A stretch of 47,641 nucleotides of DNA, from assembly GCA_014874485.1 (NCBI GenBank), contig JADBJK010000023.1, positions 1 to 47,641 on the forward strand. Direction: 5' to 3'. The DNA is from Chloroflexota bacterium. Lineage in GTDB: Bacteria; Chloroflexota; Anaerolineae; DTLA01. Both the position numbers and the translations under genes were made by a program. Within the stretch, counting starts at the first letter, position 1, and every line of letters begins with the position of its first letter. The notes under the pieces are model-generated. The model was given only the letters and a program-made list of their open reading frames with translations, was not told where the DNA came from and did no database searches. Of this stretch, positions 31,703-39,713 are shown piece by piece.

Positions 31703-34700
31703 ATGAAGAAGAGCCTTTCTGTGCTGTCCGTACTGTTGATTCTCGCCATGCTGCTGGGCGCGTGCGGGCCCAAGGCGACGCCGACGCCCACCACCGCGCC
31801 GACCAAACCGCCGGCGACGGCCGTGCCGCCGACCGCGACGCCTGCGCCGGAGCCACTGTACCTGGCCATCATCTGGCATCAGCACCAGCCGATGTACTAC
31901 AAGGACCAGGCGGCCAACATGTACATGAAACCCTGGGTGCGCGTCCATGCCACCAAGGACTACGTGGACATGGCGGCCATGCTGGAGCAGTACCCCAAGG
32001 TCCACGTTACGTTCAACCTCACGCCCACGCTCATCCGCCAGTTGGACGACATCGCCGCGGGCGCGAAGGACAAGTACTGGGTCATCGCCGAGAAGCCGGC
32101 AGACCAGTTGACGGTGGACGACAAGAAGTTCATGCTCCAGCGCTTCTTTGACATCAACCGCAAGATCATCGCCCGCTTCCCGCGCTACCAGCAGTTGCTG
32201 GACGACCGTGGCACGGACCTGAGCGACACCGGCCTGGAGGCCACCATCGCCCGCTGGACCGACGCCGAGTGGCGAGACCTGCAGGTGCTGTTCAACCTGG
32301 CGTGGACCGACCCCGACTGGCTGGCCCAGGAGCCCCTGAAGGCGCTCAACGAGAAGGCGGCCAACTACTCCGAGGCCGACAAGGCCATCCTGTTCGCCGA
32401 GCACCTGCGCCTGGTCAGGGAGGTCATCCCGATCCACAAGAAACTGCAGCAGGCCGGGCAGATTGAGATCACCATGACGCCCTATGCGCACCCCATCCTG
32501 CCCCTGCTGGTGGACACGAACCTGGCGCTCCAGGCCGCGCCGAAACTCCCGCTGCCGTCCCGCTTCATGTACGGCCAGGACGCGGTCGCGCAGGTGCAGA
32601 AGGGCGTGGAACTCTACAAGGAGCACTTCGGGCAGCCGCCTGCCGGGATGTGGCCCGCCGAAGGCGCGGTGGCGCAGGAAATCGTCGGCATCGTCGCCAA
32701 TGCGGGCATCAAGTGGATGGCATCCGACGAGGGCGTGCTGGCCCGCTCGCTAGGCAAGCCCGGCTTCAACCGCAACTCCGCCGAAGTCGTAACCGAGGCC
32801 GACGACCTGTACCGACCCTACTACGTAACGTCGGGCGACAAGCCGCCGGTCCTCATGGTCTTCCGCGACGTGGTCATTTCGGACAAGGTCGGGTTCACGT
32901 ATTCGGGCACGCCGGGCAAGGCCGCCGCGCAGGACTTCATGAACCGCCTGCGGAACATCGCCGCGCGGCTGAAGGAGGAAGGCAAGCCCGGCCCGCACCT
33001 GGTAACCGTCATCCTGGACGGCGAGAACGCCTGGGAGTACTACCCCAACGACGGCAAGGAGTTCCTGCACACCCTGTACCAACTCCTGAGCGAGGCGACG
33101 GACATCAAGACCGTTACCCCCTCGGAGTACATGGCGATGTACCCCGACCAGCGCAAGATTGAGAAACTGTGGGCCGGCTCCTGGATCAGCGCCGACTTCA
33201 CCACCTGGATCGGCGAGGACGAGGAGAACCTGGCGTGGGACTACCTGGGCAAGGTGCGCGCCGACCTGCAGAAGTACGTCGGCGGCATCCGCCCGACCAC
33301 GCCGGAGAAACTGGCCCGGGCGATGGATTTCATGTACGCCGCCGAGGGTTCCGACTGGTTCTGGTGGTACGGGGCCGACCAGAACAGCGGCGACGACGCC
33401 TCGTTTGACGAGATGTTCCGCCGCACGCTGATGGACGTGTACAACGCCCTGGGCGAGACGCCGCCCGACTTCCTATACGTTCCCATCATCGCCAAGCCGC
33501 CCCAGCCGCCCACGAAGGTGGTAGAAGGGCTGTTCACGCCGATGGTGGACGGCAAGGCGGGCAAGGAGGAGTGGGCCACCGCGGGCTACTACGCCGTCGT
33601 GGGTGGAGCCATGGCCCGCGCCAACGACATCATCACCGACCTGTACTACGGGTTTGACGCCAAGAACATCTACATCCGCCTGGACGCCAAGGCCGACTGG
33701 GCCACGATAAGCCCCGACACCTACGTGGGCATCTACCTGTCTGCGCCGGGCGCCGCCGCATTCAACAGTTTCTCGCGCTTCGGCGCGAAGCAGGAGCCGC
33801 GCACGCTGCTGGGCTTTGGCGCAGCCTACGAACTCGCCGCCCACTTCCAGGACGGCAAACTGGCGGGCCTGCTGTCCAAGGCGAAGGGCGACAACACCTG
33901 GGCCGAGCCGAAAGCCCTGGACACCGTCGCCAGCCAGGGCAACGTGCTGGAGATCGCCGTGCCCTACGACCTGCTGGGCAAGTTTGACGCGGGCGACGTC
34001 ATCAACTTCCGCGTGGTCGTGGCCCTCAACGGGGCCGACGTGCAAATCGTGCCGTCCGAGGGCGTCGCCAAGGTGGTCGTGCCCGACCTGGGGCTGGTTA
34101 CCAACGTCCTGGAGGTGCAAGACCCCGTCGGCGACGATCACGGCCCAGGCTCATACACCTACGCGACCGACCCGGTCTTCGGCCCCGGAGCCTTTGACGT
34201 CAAGAAGTTCACCGCGGGCTACGACGACAACAATATCGTCTTCAAGTTTGAGATGAACGGGCCGGTGGAGAACGTCTGGAGCTCGCCCAATGGCCTGTCG
34301 GTGCAGACCTTTGACATCTACATTGACAAGGACGGCAAGGCGGGTTCGGGCGCGAGGCTGCTCCTGCCGGGCCGCAACGCCGCCGTGTCCGCCGATGAGG
34401 CGTGGGACTTCGTCATCTGGGCCGAGGGCTGGACGCCGGGCATCTACAAGGCGGGCGCAGACGGCAAGCCGGAGAAGATTGACGGCGCCCAGTTCCAGAT
34501 TCTGGCCGACCCGGCCCAGCGCAAGGTTACCATCCGCGTCCCGAAGGACATCCTGGGCGACGACCCGCAGAACTGGGCGTTCCTGGCCGTCGTGTGCGGG
34601 CAGGAGGGCTACCCGTCCACGGGCGTGTGGCGCATCCGCGACGTGAACCCCAAGGCCGAGCAGTGGCGCTTTGGCGGCGCGCCGCAGGACACCAACCACA

Positions 34701-34846
34701 CGCGCATCATGGACGTGGTCTGGCCCGCCGACGCCAAGCCCACGCAGGAGGAGATGCTGAGCGCGTACACGCCGAGCACCGAGACCAACATGGACAAACT
34801 CGGCCCGAATGACTTCGCGCAGTTGAAGATGCTCAAGGCCAAGTAG
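31703..34846 (+). CDS. Surface lipoprotein GH57 amylase/amylopullulanase with C-terminal carbohydrate-binding modules
   Basis: A 1047-residue lipoprotein. The signal ends LLGAC (Cys21) and a Pro/Thr tether runs ~25-50. The GH57 barrel starts YLAIIWHQHQPMYY (~53-66) and carries nucleophile Glu320 (GMWPAEGA) and acid Asp439 (VILDGENAW). It is followed by an all-beta region from ~590 (GLFTPMVDGKAGKEEW). From ~800 there is a glucodextranase-C-type module (EVQDPVGDDHGPGSYTYATD) that probably binds glucan. The enzyme should hydrolyse starch, glycogen or pullulan at the outer surface and supply the neighbouring transporter. ATG 31703 follows GAGGAGG. An exact specificity (alpha-amylase, amylopullulanase or branching-type) cannot be fixed from motifs alone. 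Confidence 0.92.
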   Translation: MKKSLSVLSVLLILAMLLGACGPKATPTPTTAPTKPPATAVPPTATPAPEPLYLAIIWHQHQPMYYKDQAANMYMKPWVRVHATKDYVDMAAMLEQYPKVHVTFNLTPTLIRQLDDIAAGAKDKYWVIAEKPADQLTVDDKKFMLQRFFDINRKIIARFPRYQQLLDDRGTDLSDTGLEATIARWTDAEWRDLQVLFNLAWTDPDWLAQEPLKALNEKAANYSEADKAILFAEHLRLVREVIPIHKKLQQAGQIEITMTPYAHPILPLLVDTNLALQAAPKLPLPSRFMYGQDAVAQVQKGVELYKEHFGQPPAGMWPAEGAVAQEIVGIVANAGIKWMASDEGVLARSLGKPGFNRNSAEVVTEADDLYRPYYVTSGDKPPVLMVFRDVVISDKVGFTYSGTPGKAAAQDFMNRLRNIAARLKEEGKPGPHLVTVILDGENAWEYYPNDGKEFLHTLYQLLSEATDIKTVTPSEYMAMYPDQRKIEKLWAGSWISADFTTWIGEDEENLAWDYLGKVRADLQKYVGGIRPTTPEKLARAMDFMYAAEGSDWFWWYGADQNSGDDASFDEMFRRTLMDVYNALGETPPDFLYVPIIAKPPQPPTKVVEGLFTPMVDGKAGKEEWATAGYYAVVGGAMARANDIITDLYYGFDAKNIYIRLDAKADWATISPDTYVGIYLSAPGAAAFNSFSRFGAKQEPRTLLGFGAAYELAAHFQDGKLAGLLSKAKGDNTWAEPKALDTVASQGNVLEIAVPYDLLGKFDAGDVINFRVVVALNGADVQIVPSEGVAKVVVPDLGLVTNVLEVQDPVGDDHGPGSYTYATDPVFGPGAFDVKKFTAGYDDNNIVFKFEMNGPVENVWSSPNGLSVQTFDIYIDKDGKAGSGARLLLPGRNAAVSADEAWDFVIWAEGWTPGIYKAGADGKPEKIDGAQFQILADPAQRKVTIRVPKDILGDDPQNWAFLAVVCGQEGYPSTGVWRIRDVNPKAEQWRFGGAPQDTNHTRIMDVVWPADAKPTQEEMLSAYTPSTETNMDKLGPNDFAQLKMLKAK

Positions 34847-34877
34847 CGCGCCCTGAGCGCACGTTCCGCAGACGCAA

Positions 34878-34910
34878 AGACCTCCGAGGTCACGAGGGCC
34901 TCGGAGGTCT
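34878..34910 (+). terminator. Hairpin terminator after GH57, also downstream of hicA
   Basis: A 12-bp stem AGACCTCCGAGG/CCTCGGAGGTCT with a 9-nt loop, followed on the plus strand by ACATTTGTTT. It lies between the convergent GH57 and hicA genes and may serve both. An identical 37-bp copy lies at 35479-35515. Confidence 0.7.
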
Positions 34911-34943
34911 ACATTTGTTTCGGCGGAGGCTCGGGGCTGCACT

Positions 34944-35168
34944 CTACAAGAGATCGCTCAACTGTTCCGGCGTCATATCGCAGTCCCGCAAGATCTGTGC
35001 CATCAGCCCTGGCCCAATCGTCTCACCGCGGTGCACGGGCACGACCGTACGGCGCCCGTCGGGGTGCCGCAGGAAGTGGTGGCTTCCCTTCACGCGCACA
35101 GTTTCAAAGCCCGCCTTGAGCAATGCGGCGATCAGCCTCTGCCCCGTGATTCGCGGAAGCCTGCTCAT
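34944..35168 (-). CDS. hicA: HicA mRNA interferase toxin
   Basis: A 74-residue HicA (YcfA-like) with a double-stranded-RNA-binding-like fold that cleaves mRNA. Features are MSRLPRITGQRLIAALLKAGFE, catalytic His30 in VKGSHHFLRHPDG and VVPVHRGETIGPGLMAQILRD-type GETIGPGL. ATG 35168 overlaps the hicB stop by the ATGA sequence, so the toxin is made after its antitoxin (hicB-hicA order). The pair is bracketed by two identical hairpins. Confidence 0.95.
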   Translation of the reverse strand: MSRLPRITGQRLIAALLKAGFETVRVKGSHHFLRHPDGRRTVVPVHRGETIGPGLMAQILRDCDMTPEQLSDLL

Positions 35169-35380
35169 ATCTCCACCAGAAGCCGCTGCACACCGACGAA
35201 TTCACGCGGTTCCGGCTCCTGTCCTTCCACCTCCAGGCACAACTCAATGGCCTCGCGGATTCGCCTCATGAGGGTATCCAATGACTTGGCCTGGGTGTGG
35301 CACCCGGGCAGTTCCGGCACCGAGGCCACGTAGTAGCCCTCGGAGTCGCGCTCTATGATCACGTTGAACGCCCTGACCAT
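35165..35380 (-). CDS. hicB: HicB-family antitoxin
   Basis: A 71-residue HicB (UPF0150) with FNVIIERDSEGYYVASVPELPGC, the degenerate RNase-H-like fold that neutralises HicA, and no C-terminal DNA-binding domain visible. The start is ATG 35380, chosen for GGGGAGG; a further ATG at 35398 would lack a site. A promoter precedes it at 35423-35451. If transcription is autoregulated it would need another DNA-binding partner. Confidence 0.93.
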   Translation of the reverse strand: MVRAFNVIIERDSEGYYVASVPELPGCHTQAKSLDTLMRRIREAIELCLEVEGQEPEPREFVGVQRLLVEI

Positions 35381-35422
35381 GGGAACCTCCCCGTGCATCG
35401 CACTGCACTACATTCTACTGGT

Positions 35423-35451
35423 ATCTTACAGCCCTGCCTGCACTCTGTCAA
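35423..35451 (-). promoter_or_regulatory. Promoter of hicBA
   Basis: -35 TTGACA (35446-35451), a 17-bp spacer and -10 TAAGAT (35423-35428), about 43 bp before hicB. Confidence 0.75.
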
Positions 35452-35482
35452 GCGCAGTTCGCATCCCCTTCATCTTATGCAA

Positions 35483-35515
35483 AGACCTCCGAGGTCACGA
35501 GGGCCTCGGAGGTCT
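35483..35515 (-). terminator. Second copy of the AGACCTCCGAGG hairpin, after the AOR gene
   Basis: Same hairpin as 34878-34910; 37 bp (35479-35515) are identical. It lies 24 bp past the AOR stop. On the minus strand it is followed by TTTGCATAAG, a weak U-tract, so termination is likely but not certain. Confidence 0.6.
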
Positions 35516-35538
35516 CTTGCACTCGCGGTCTTCTGGGG

Positions 35539-37395
35539 CTACAGCATCCAGTCCAGCCCGAGCCGCTCCAGCGTCTCCTTCTTGGGCAGACCCGATTTCT
35601 GGTCCCAGCCCATGGCCTCAAAGTAACTGTCCAGGTTCTTCTTCAGGTCCACCACCTCGCCCTCGCCGCGGCCATCGGGGGCCGGCTCCTTCAAGAACCG
35701 CTCGGGCAGGGTGTCGTCCTTGCGGTCAAACCCGAAGCGGGCGTTGATCTGGCGCTCCATGTTGATGACGCGCTCGGCGGCCTTCAGCAGGTCGTCCTTG
35801 GTGATGGTGCGCCCCATCGCGGCGGAGGTCAGTTTCGCCCAGGTGGATGTCTTGATAGCCAGCGTGATGGAGGCGAACAGGCAGACGCCCAGCATGTTGG
35901 TCGCCATGGACAGTTCCTGGAACGGCTTGACCCACGCCTTGTTGCCGTCCTCCAGGTAGTTGATGTCACCCGTGATGCCCAGTTCCTCGTCGCGGTACCC
36001 GAAGGCGTCAATGGCGGACGCATACGGGCGCAGATGGTCGGCGCCGCGGGCGGACGTGGCATGCACGATGGACTCGCCCTTGCTGGCGCGAACACCGTCG
36101 GCGGCCATCTCCAGGCCCTTCACGTGCATGGCGGCCTTCTCGGCCTTGGGCCCGAGTTTCTCGGCGGCCCGCTTCACGCCGTTGGCTAGCAGGTCGCCGA
36201 TGCCCTCGCGGTGGGCGATCATCTTCACGAGTTCCACGACTGCGTCGCCGTTGCCCCAGGTCAGGTCCAAGCCGCCCGTCTGCTCCTTGGTCAGCAGGCC
36301 CATCTCGTACCATTCCATCGCCGTGGCGATGACCTGGCCTGTGGAGATGACATCTAGGCCGAAGTTGTTCGCCAGGTGGTTGGCCGCAGCGACGGCGTTC
36401 AGGTCGGTAACGAAGCACTTACTGCCGAACGCAGCGACGGCCTCGTATTCGGGGCCACCTCCCTCCAGCCCCGCGTACTTGCCGCTCTTGATTTTGGTAT
36501 GGCGGCCGCAGGCGATGGGGCATCCGAAGCACGCGTAGGGCTTGACCTCCAGCGTCTCGTGGTACGCCTTGTAGGTCAGGAGGTCCTTGGACTGAGGGAA
36601 CGAGGTGCGCTGCCAGTTGCGGGTGGGCAGGATTCCCAGCGCGTCAATGGCATCGTAGAACGAAGGCGTCCCGTAGGGGTGCAATTCGTCGCGCACGAAG
36701 GCTTCGGCGAAGAGTTCGTCGCGGGCGGCCTTGGCGGCTTCCTTGAGTGCCTCGGGGTCGGCGATGGGCAGCGGCTGGGTCCCGCGCACGGCGATGGCCT
36801 TCAGGTTCTTGGCCCCCATCACGGCCCCTGGCCCGCCGCGCCCGAAGGCCCTGTGCTTGTCCGTCATGATGTTGGCGAACAGGACGCCCTTCTCGCCCGC
36901 GGGGCCGATGGACGCGATCTGCAACCCCTGCGCGCCCACCTCCTTCTTGATGGCGTCCTCAGTCTCCTTGACGCCCTGGCCCCACAGCGACGACGCGTCG
37001 CGGATTTCCACCTTGTCGTCCTGGATGAGGAGGTACACCGGCTTGTCGGCCTTGCCGGTGATGACGAGGAGGTCCCATCCGGCCTTCTTCAGGGCCGGGG
37101 CGAAGTGCCCGCCTGCGTTCGCCGCGCCGATGGTGCCGGTCGCCGGCGAGCGGAAGATGACGCAGGCGCGGCCGCTGCACGGGGCCGCCGTGCCGGTCAG
37201 CGGGCCGGTGGCGAAGATCATCGGCTGCTCGGGAGCGAGACCGTCGCGGTCATCGTGCACCAAATCCCAGAACAGGCGGACGGCCACACCCTCGCCGCCC
37301 AGGTAGTCCCGGTACCACTCGGCCGGGATGTTCTGCACCGTTGTGGTGCGGTTGGAGAGATTCACAAACAGCGCGCGCCCTGTGTACCCTTTCAT
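35539..37395 (-). CDS. aor: Aldehyde:ferredoxin oxidoreductase (tungsten-pterin AOR family)
   Basis: A 618-residue AOR-family enzyme, full length, that oxidises aldehydes to acids with ferredoxin, using a W- or Mo-bis-pterin and a 4Fe-4S cluster in the cytoplasm. The cluster ligands are Cys289, Cys292 and Cys296 (ACFGCPIACG) and Cys505 (MLGVCLFA). Pterin-binding-type regions include ATGPLTGTAAPCSGRACVIFRSP (seen in part: GPLTGTAAPCSGR), NAGGHFAPALKKAGWD and MGAKNLKAIAVRG. ATG 37395 follows GGAGGTAAAG; the frame is open 42 codons earlier but unrelated. It is monocistronic with a leader of about 170 nt. The aldehyde is unknown, and it suggests anaerobic amino-acid or sugar fermentation. Confidence 0.95.
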   Translation of the reverse strand: MKGYTGRALFVNLSNRTTTVQNIPAEWYRDYLGGEGVAVRLFWDLVHDDRDGLAPEQPMIFATGPLTGTAAPCSGRACVIFRSPATGTIGAANAGGHFAPALKKAGWDLLVITGKADKPVYLLIQDDKVEIRDASSLWGQGVKETEDAIKKEVGAQGLQIASIGPAGEKGVLFANIMTDKHRAFGRGGPGAVMGAKNLKAIAVRGTQPLPIADPEALKEAAKAARDELFAEAFVRDELHPYGTPSFYDAIDALGILPTRNWQRTSFPQSKDLLTYKAYHETLEVKPYACFGCPIACGRHTKIKSGKYAGLEGGGPEYEAVAAFGSKCFVTDLNAVAAANHLANNFGLDVISTGQVIATAMEWYEMGLLTKEQTGGLDLTWGNGDAVVELVKMIAHREGIGDLLANGVKRAAEKLGPKAEKAAMHVKGLEMAADGVRASKGESIVHATSARGADHLRPYASAIDAFGYRDEELGITGDINYLEDGNKAWVKPFQELSMATNMLGVCLFASITLAIKTSTWAKLTSAAMGRTITKDDLLKAAERVINMERQINARFGFDRKDDTLPERFLKEPAPDGRGEGEVVDLKKNLDSYFEAMGWDQKSGLPKKETLERLGLDWML

Positions 37396-37574
37396 GTTCG
37401 CTTTACCTCCATTGGTAAGGTTGTACTGCGCGTCGGCGCAAAGCATGAACGCATTGAAACTGGGGGTAGCGGTCCGTGCGGTCTTTTCCTGTGGTGCATC
37501 ACCTCCCCTCTGCGAAGACACGGTGAGGCAGGGATCGGAACGAGAATAGAGAAACGATAGTGCAGTGTATCACA

Positions 37575-37603
37575 ATTATATGGAGAATCGGCGTTCGGGG
37601 CAA
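37575..37603 (-). promoter_or_regulatory. Promoter of the AOR gene
   Basis: -35 TTGCCC (37598-37603), a 17-bp spacer and -10 TATAAT (37575-37580). Transcription would start near 37568, leaving a leader of about 170 nt before ATG 37395. Confidence 0.7.
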
Positions 37604-37714
37604 ATCGGGGCCTGTGCAGATTGGGCAAGCGCGGTTCAGGGCGCGCCGCACTTCCGGCAGTGGGTCGCACCTTGCCCCAGAGCGCGGCCAACAAGAAACC
37701 GCGGGACCGAGCGT

Positions 37715-37744
37715 TTGTGCGCAGCCCACGCTCCGCGCTATAAT
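37715..37744 (+). promoter_or_regulatory. Promoter of the C26-peptidase/murI pair
   Basis: -35 TTGTGC (37715-37720), an 18-bp spacer and -10 TATAAT (37739-37744). It is divergent from the AOR promoter 110 bp away. It shows that the ATG at 37753 would be almost leaderless and supports ATG 37774. Confidence 0.7.
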
Positions 37745-37773
37745 GCGGCCACATGCCAACATCAGGAGGCCCC

Positions 37774-38508
37774 ATGACCCCACCCGTCATCGCCATACCG
37801 TGCCGCCACGACGCGTCCGGGCGGCATCACCAACTGCCCATGCAGGGGATGGGCCAGGCGTACCTGTCGGCCGTCATCGCGGCGGGGGGCGTGCCTGTGC
37901 TCGTGCCGCTGGGCCTGGATGAGCCGCGCCTGTTCCGCGCCCTGGAGCGCACCGACGGCCTGCTCCTGGCCGGCGGGGAGGACATCGCGCCGGCGCTGTT
38001 CGGCGAGGAGCCGCATCCCAACCTGGGCACCGTGGACGCCGACCGCGACGCGGCGGAGGTGGCGCTGGCGCGGCGGGCGCTGGAGGCGGGCCTGCCCCTG
38101 CTCGCCGTCTGCCGTGGCATCCAGGTGCTCAACGTGGCGGCGGGCGGCACGCTGTACCAGGACATCCCCAGCCAGGTGTCCGGCGCGCTGAAGCACAATT
38201 GCTTCTACCCGGAGTATCCCCGCGACCACATCGCCCACACCGTGGCGATTGCCCCCGATAGCCGCCTGGCTACCATCCTGGGGCGGGATGTGGCCGTGCC
38301 GGTCAATTCGCTGCACCACCAGGCGGTCAAGGCGGTGGGCGCGGGGCTGCGGGTCGTGGCCCAGGCCCCCGACGGCATCGTGGAGGCGGTGGAGGGCACG
38401 GGCGGCGCTTGGGTGCTCGCCGTCCAGTGGCATCCGGAGGAATTGGCCCCATCTCGGCCCGACATGGCGGCCTTGTTCCGCGCCTTCGTGGAGGCGGCAG
38501 GCCGATGA
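37774..38508 (+). CDS. Gamma-glutamyl-GABA hydrolase-like peptidase C26 (class I glutamine amidotransferase fold)
   Basis: A 244-residue protein of the PuuD/peptidase C26 type, which hydrolyses gamma-glutamyl amides such as gamma-glutamyl-GABA. The catalytic triad is visible: nucleophile Cys113 (LLAVCRGIQVLNVAAGG), His220 and Glu222 (VQWHPEE). The LLLAGGEDIAPALFGEEPHP segment is family-typical. ATG 37774 is preferred over 37753 for CAGGAGG upstream. It overlaps murI by ATGA, so the two are co-translated. The true substrate may be another gamma-glutamyl compound, and no other putrescine-degradation genes lie here. Confidence 0.9.
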   Translation: MTPPVIAIPCRHDASGRHHQLPMQGMGQAYLSAVIAAGGVPVLVPLGLDEPRLFRALERTDGLLLAGGEDIAPALFGEEPHPNLGTVDADRDAAEVALARRALEAGLPLLAVCRGIQVLNVAAGGTLYQDIPSQVSGALKHNCFYPEYPRDHIAHTVAIAPDSRLATILGRDVAVPVNSLHHQAVKAVGAGLRVVAQAPDGIVEAVEGTGGAWVLAVQWHPEELAPSRPDMAALFRAFVEAAGR

Positions 38509-39341
38509 TCGGCGTGTTTGATTCAGGCGTGGGCGGGCTGTCGGTCCTGCGCGAAATCTGGGCGCAACTGCCCGACGAGGACACGCTGTACTTCGCCGAC
38601 ACCGCCCATTGCCCCTACGGCTCGCGCAGCGCCGACGAGATTCGCGCGCTGTCGGTGCGAATTGCCGATTTCCTGATTCGGCGCGGCGCGAAGGTCATCG
38701 TCGTCGCCTGCAACACCGCCTCGGCTGCCGCGCTGCATCACCTGCGCGAGCGATTCGCCGTGCCCATCGTGGGGATGGAGCCCGCCGTCAAGCCTGCCGC
38801 CGAGCGCACCCGCGCGGGCAAGGTGGGCGTCATCGCCACCGAGGTAACCTTCCAGGGCGAACTCTTCGCCCGCCTGCTGCAGCGCTACGCCAACGGCGTG
38901 GACGTGCTCACGCGGGCCTGTCCGGGGCTGGTGCAGCAGGTGGAGGCGGGGAAGTTGGACGACCCCGAGACCGACCGCCTGCTGCGCCTGTACCTTCAGC
39001 CGATGGTGGACGCGGGGATTGACTCGCTGGTGCTGGGGTGCACGCACTACCCGTTCCTGCGCGATGCCATCGCCCGCGTCGTGGGGCCGAATGTGGACAT
39101 CCTGGACCCCGCGCCCGCCGTGGCCCGCCAGACGGCCCGCGTGCTGGAGCAACACGGCCTACGCGCCCAGACGCACGGCCCCGCGCGCCGCCTGTTCTAC
39201 ACGTCGGGCGACCTGCGCGCGTTTGAGGCCATCGCCGGGCGACTCCTCGGCGTGCCCGTCCGGGCTGCATTCGCCGCGGAGATTGCCGAGAACGCAGAGG
39301 GGACAATCAGCGACGGCGATGCCGAGGCGCGGGGGGATTGA
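38505..39341 (+). CDS. murI: Glutamate racemase MurI
   Basis: A 278-residue cofactor-independent racemase making D-glutamate for peptidoglycan. The catalytic cysteines are Cys69 (VVACNTAS) and Cys179 (LGCTHYPFL), with Asp7/Ser8 (FDSGVGGLSV) and PYGSRS at ~37-42. ATG 38505 overlaps the previous stop (ATGA); the longer frame upstream is the other gene's antiparallel coding. The family core ends near residue 258 (AIAGRLLGVPV). The remaining tail AEIAENAEG... is encoded by an ENAETAE-type repeat, so the gene probably runs into a dispersed repeat. Confidence 0.95.
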   Translation: MIGVFDSGVGGLSVLREIWAQLPDEDTLYFADTAHCPYGSRSADEIRALSVRIADFLIRRGAKVIVVACNTASAAALHHLRERFAVPIVGMEPAVKPAAERTRAGKVGVIATEVTFQGELFARLLQRYANGVDVLTRACPGLVQQVEAGKLDDPETDRLLRLYLQPMVDAGIDSLVLGCTHYPFLRDAIARVVGPNVDILDPAPAVARQTARVLEQHGLRAQTHGPARRLFYTSGDLRAFEAIAGRLLGVPVRAAFAAEIAENAEGTISDGDAEARGD

Positions 39342-39408
39342 TGTCCTAACGGGTCTTTCCTCGGGTCTTTGTGCAGCCAAGCCGCAGGGCACACACGCAG
39401 GTGCGCAC

Positions 39409-39663
39409 CTACGTGGTCTCTGCGGTCTCCGCGTTCTCCGCGGTGAAATCCTCGGCATACACGGCGACCTCAAACGTGGTCAGGATAGGTGGCGGCGTCT
39501 CCGGAAGCGGGAATTCCTCTAGGTAGAGTTCGGTAGCCTCTTTTAGGTTCGCCAGCGCCTCCTCAAGGGTACGCCCCTGGCTTGCTGTGCCCACTTGTGG
39601 GCACTCGGCCACATAGAGGTCGTTCTCTCTGTAGATCACGGCGGTAAACACACGCACCGGCAT
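39409..39663 (-). CDS. Lone HicB-like (UPF0150) protein
   Basis: An 84-residue HicB-like protein (VRVFTAVIYRENDLYVAECPQVGTASQG; LEEALANLKEATELYLEE). The start is ATG 39663, with AGGAGG upstream; an earlier ATG at 39696 is poorer. No hicA gene is beside it, so it may be an orphan antitoxin or regulator, or a relic of a pair. The tail AEDFTAENAETAETT is encoded by the same repeat that ends lipA and lies in the tandem units at 39714-40501, again a repeat-derived end. Confidence 0.8.
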   Translation of the reverse strand: MPVRVFTAVIYRENDLYVAECPQVGTASQGRTLEEALANLKEATELYLEEFPLPETPPPILTTFEVAVYAEDFTAENAETAETT

Positions 39664-39713
39664 TTCTGCGCCTCCTGACGACAATTGTAGCGGCATCGGG
39701 GCTACCGGTCAAA

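Noticed and set aside
37396-37568. Confirmed Moco/tungsten-cofactor riboswitch
   Set aside because: I could not match the conserved motif by eye, so it is kept only as a question.
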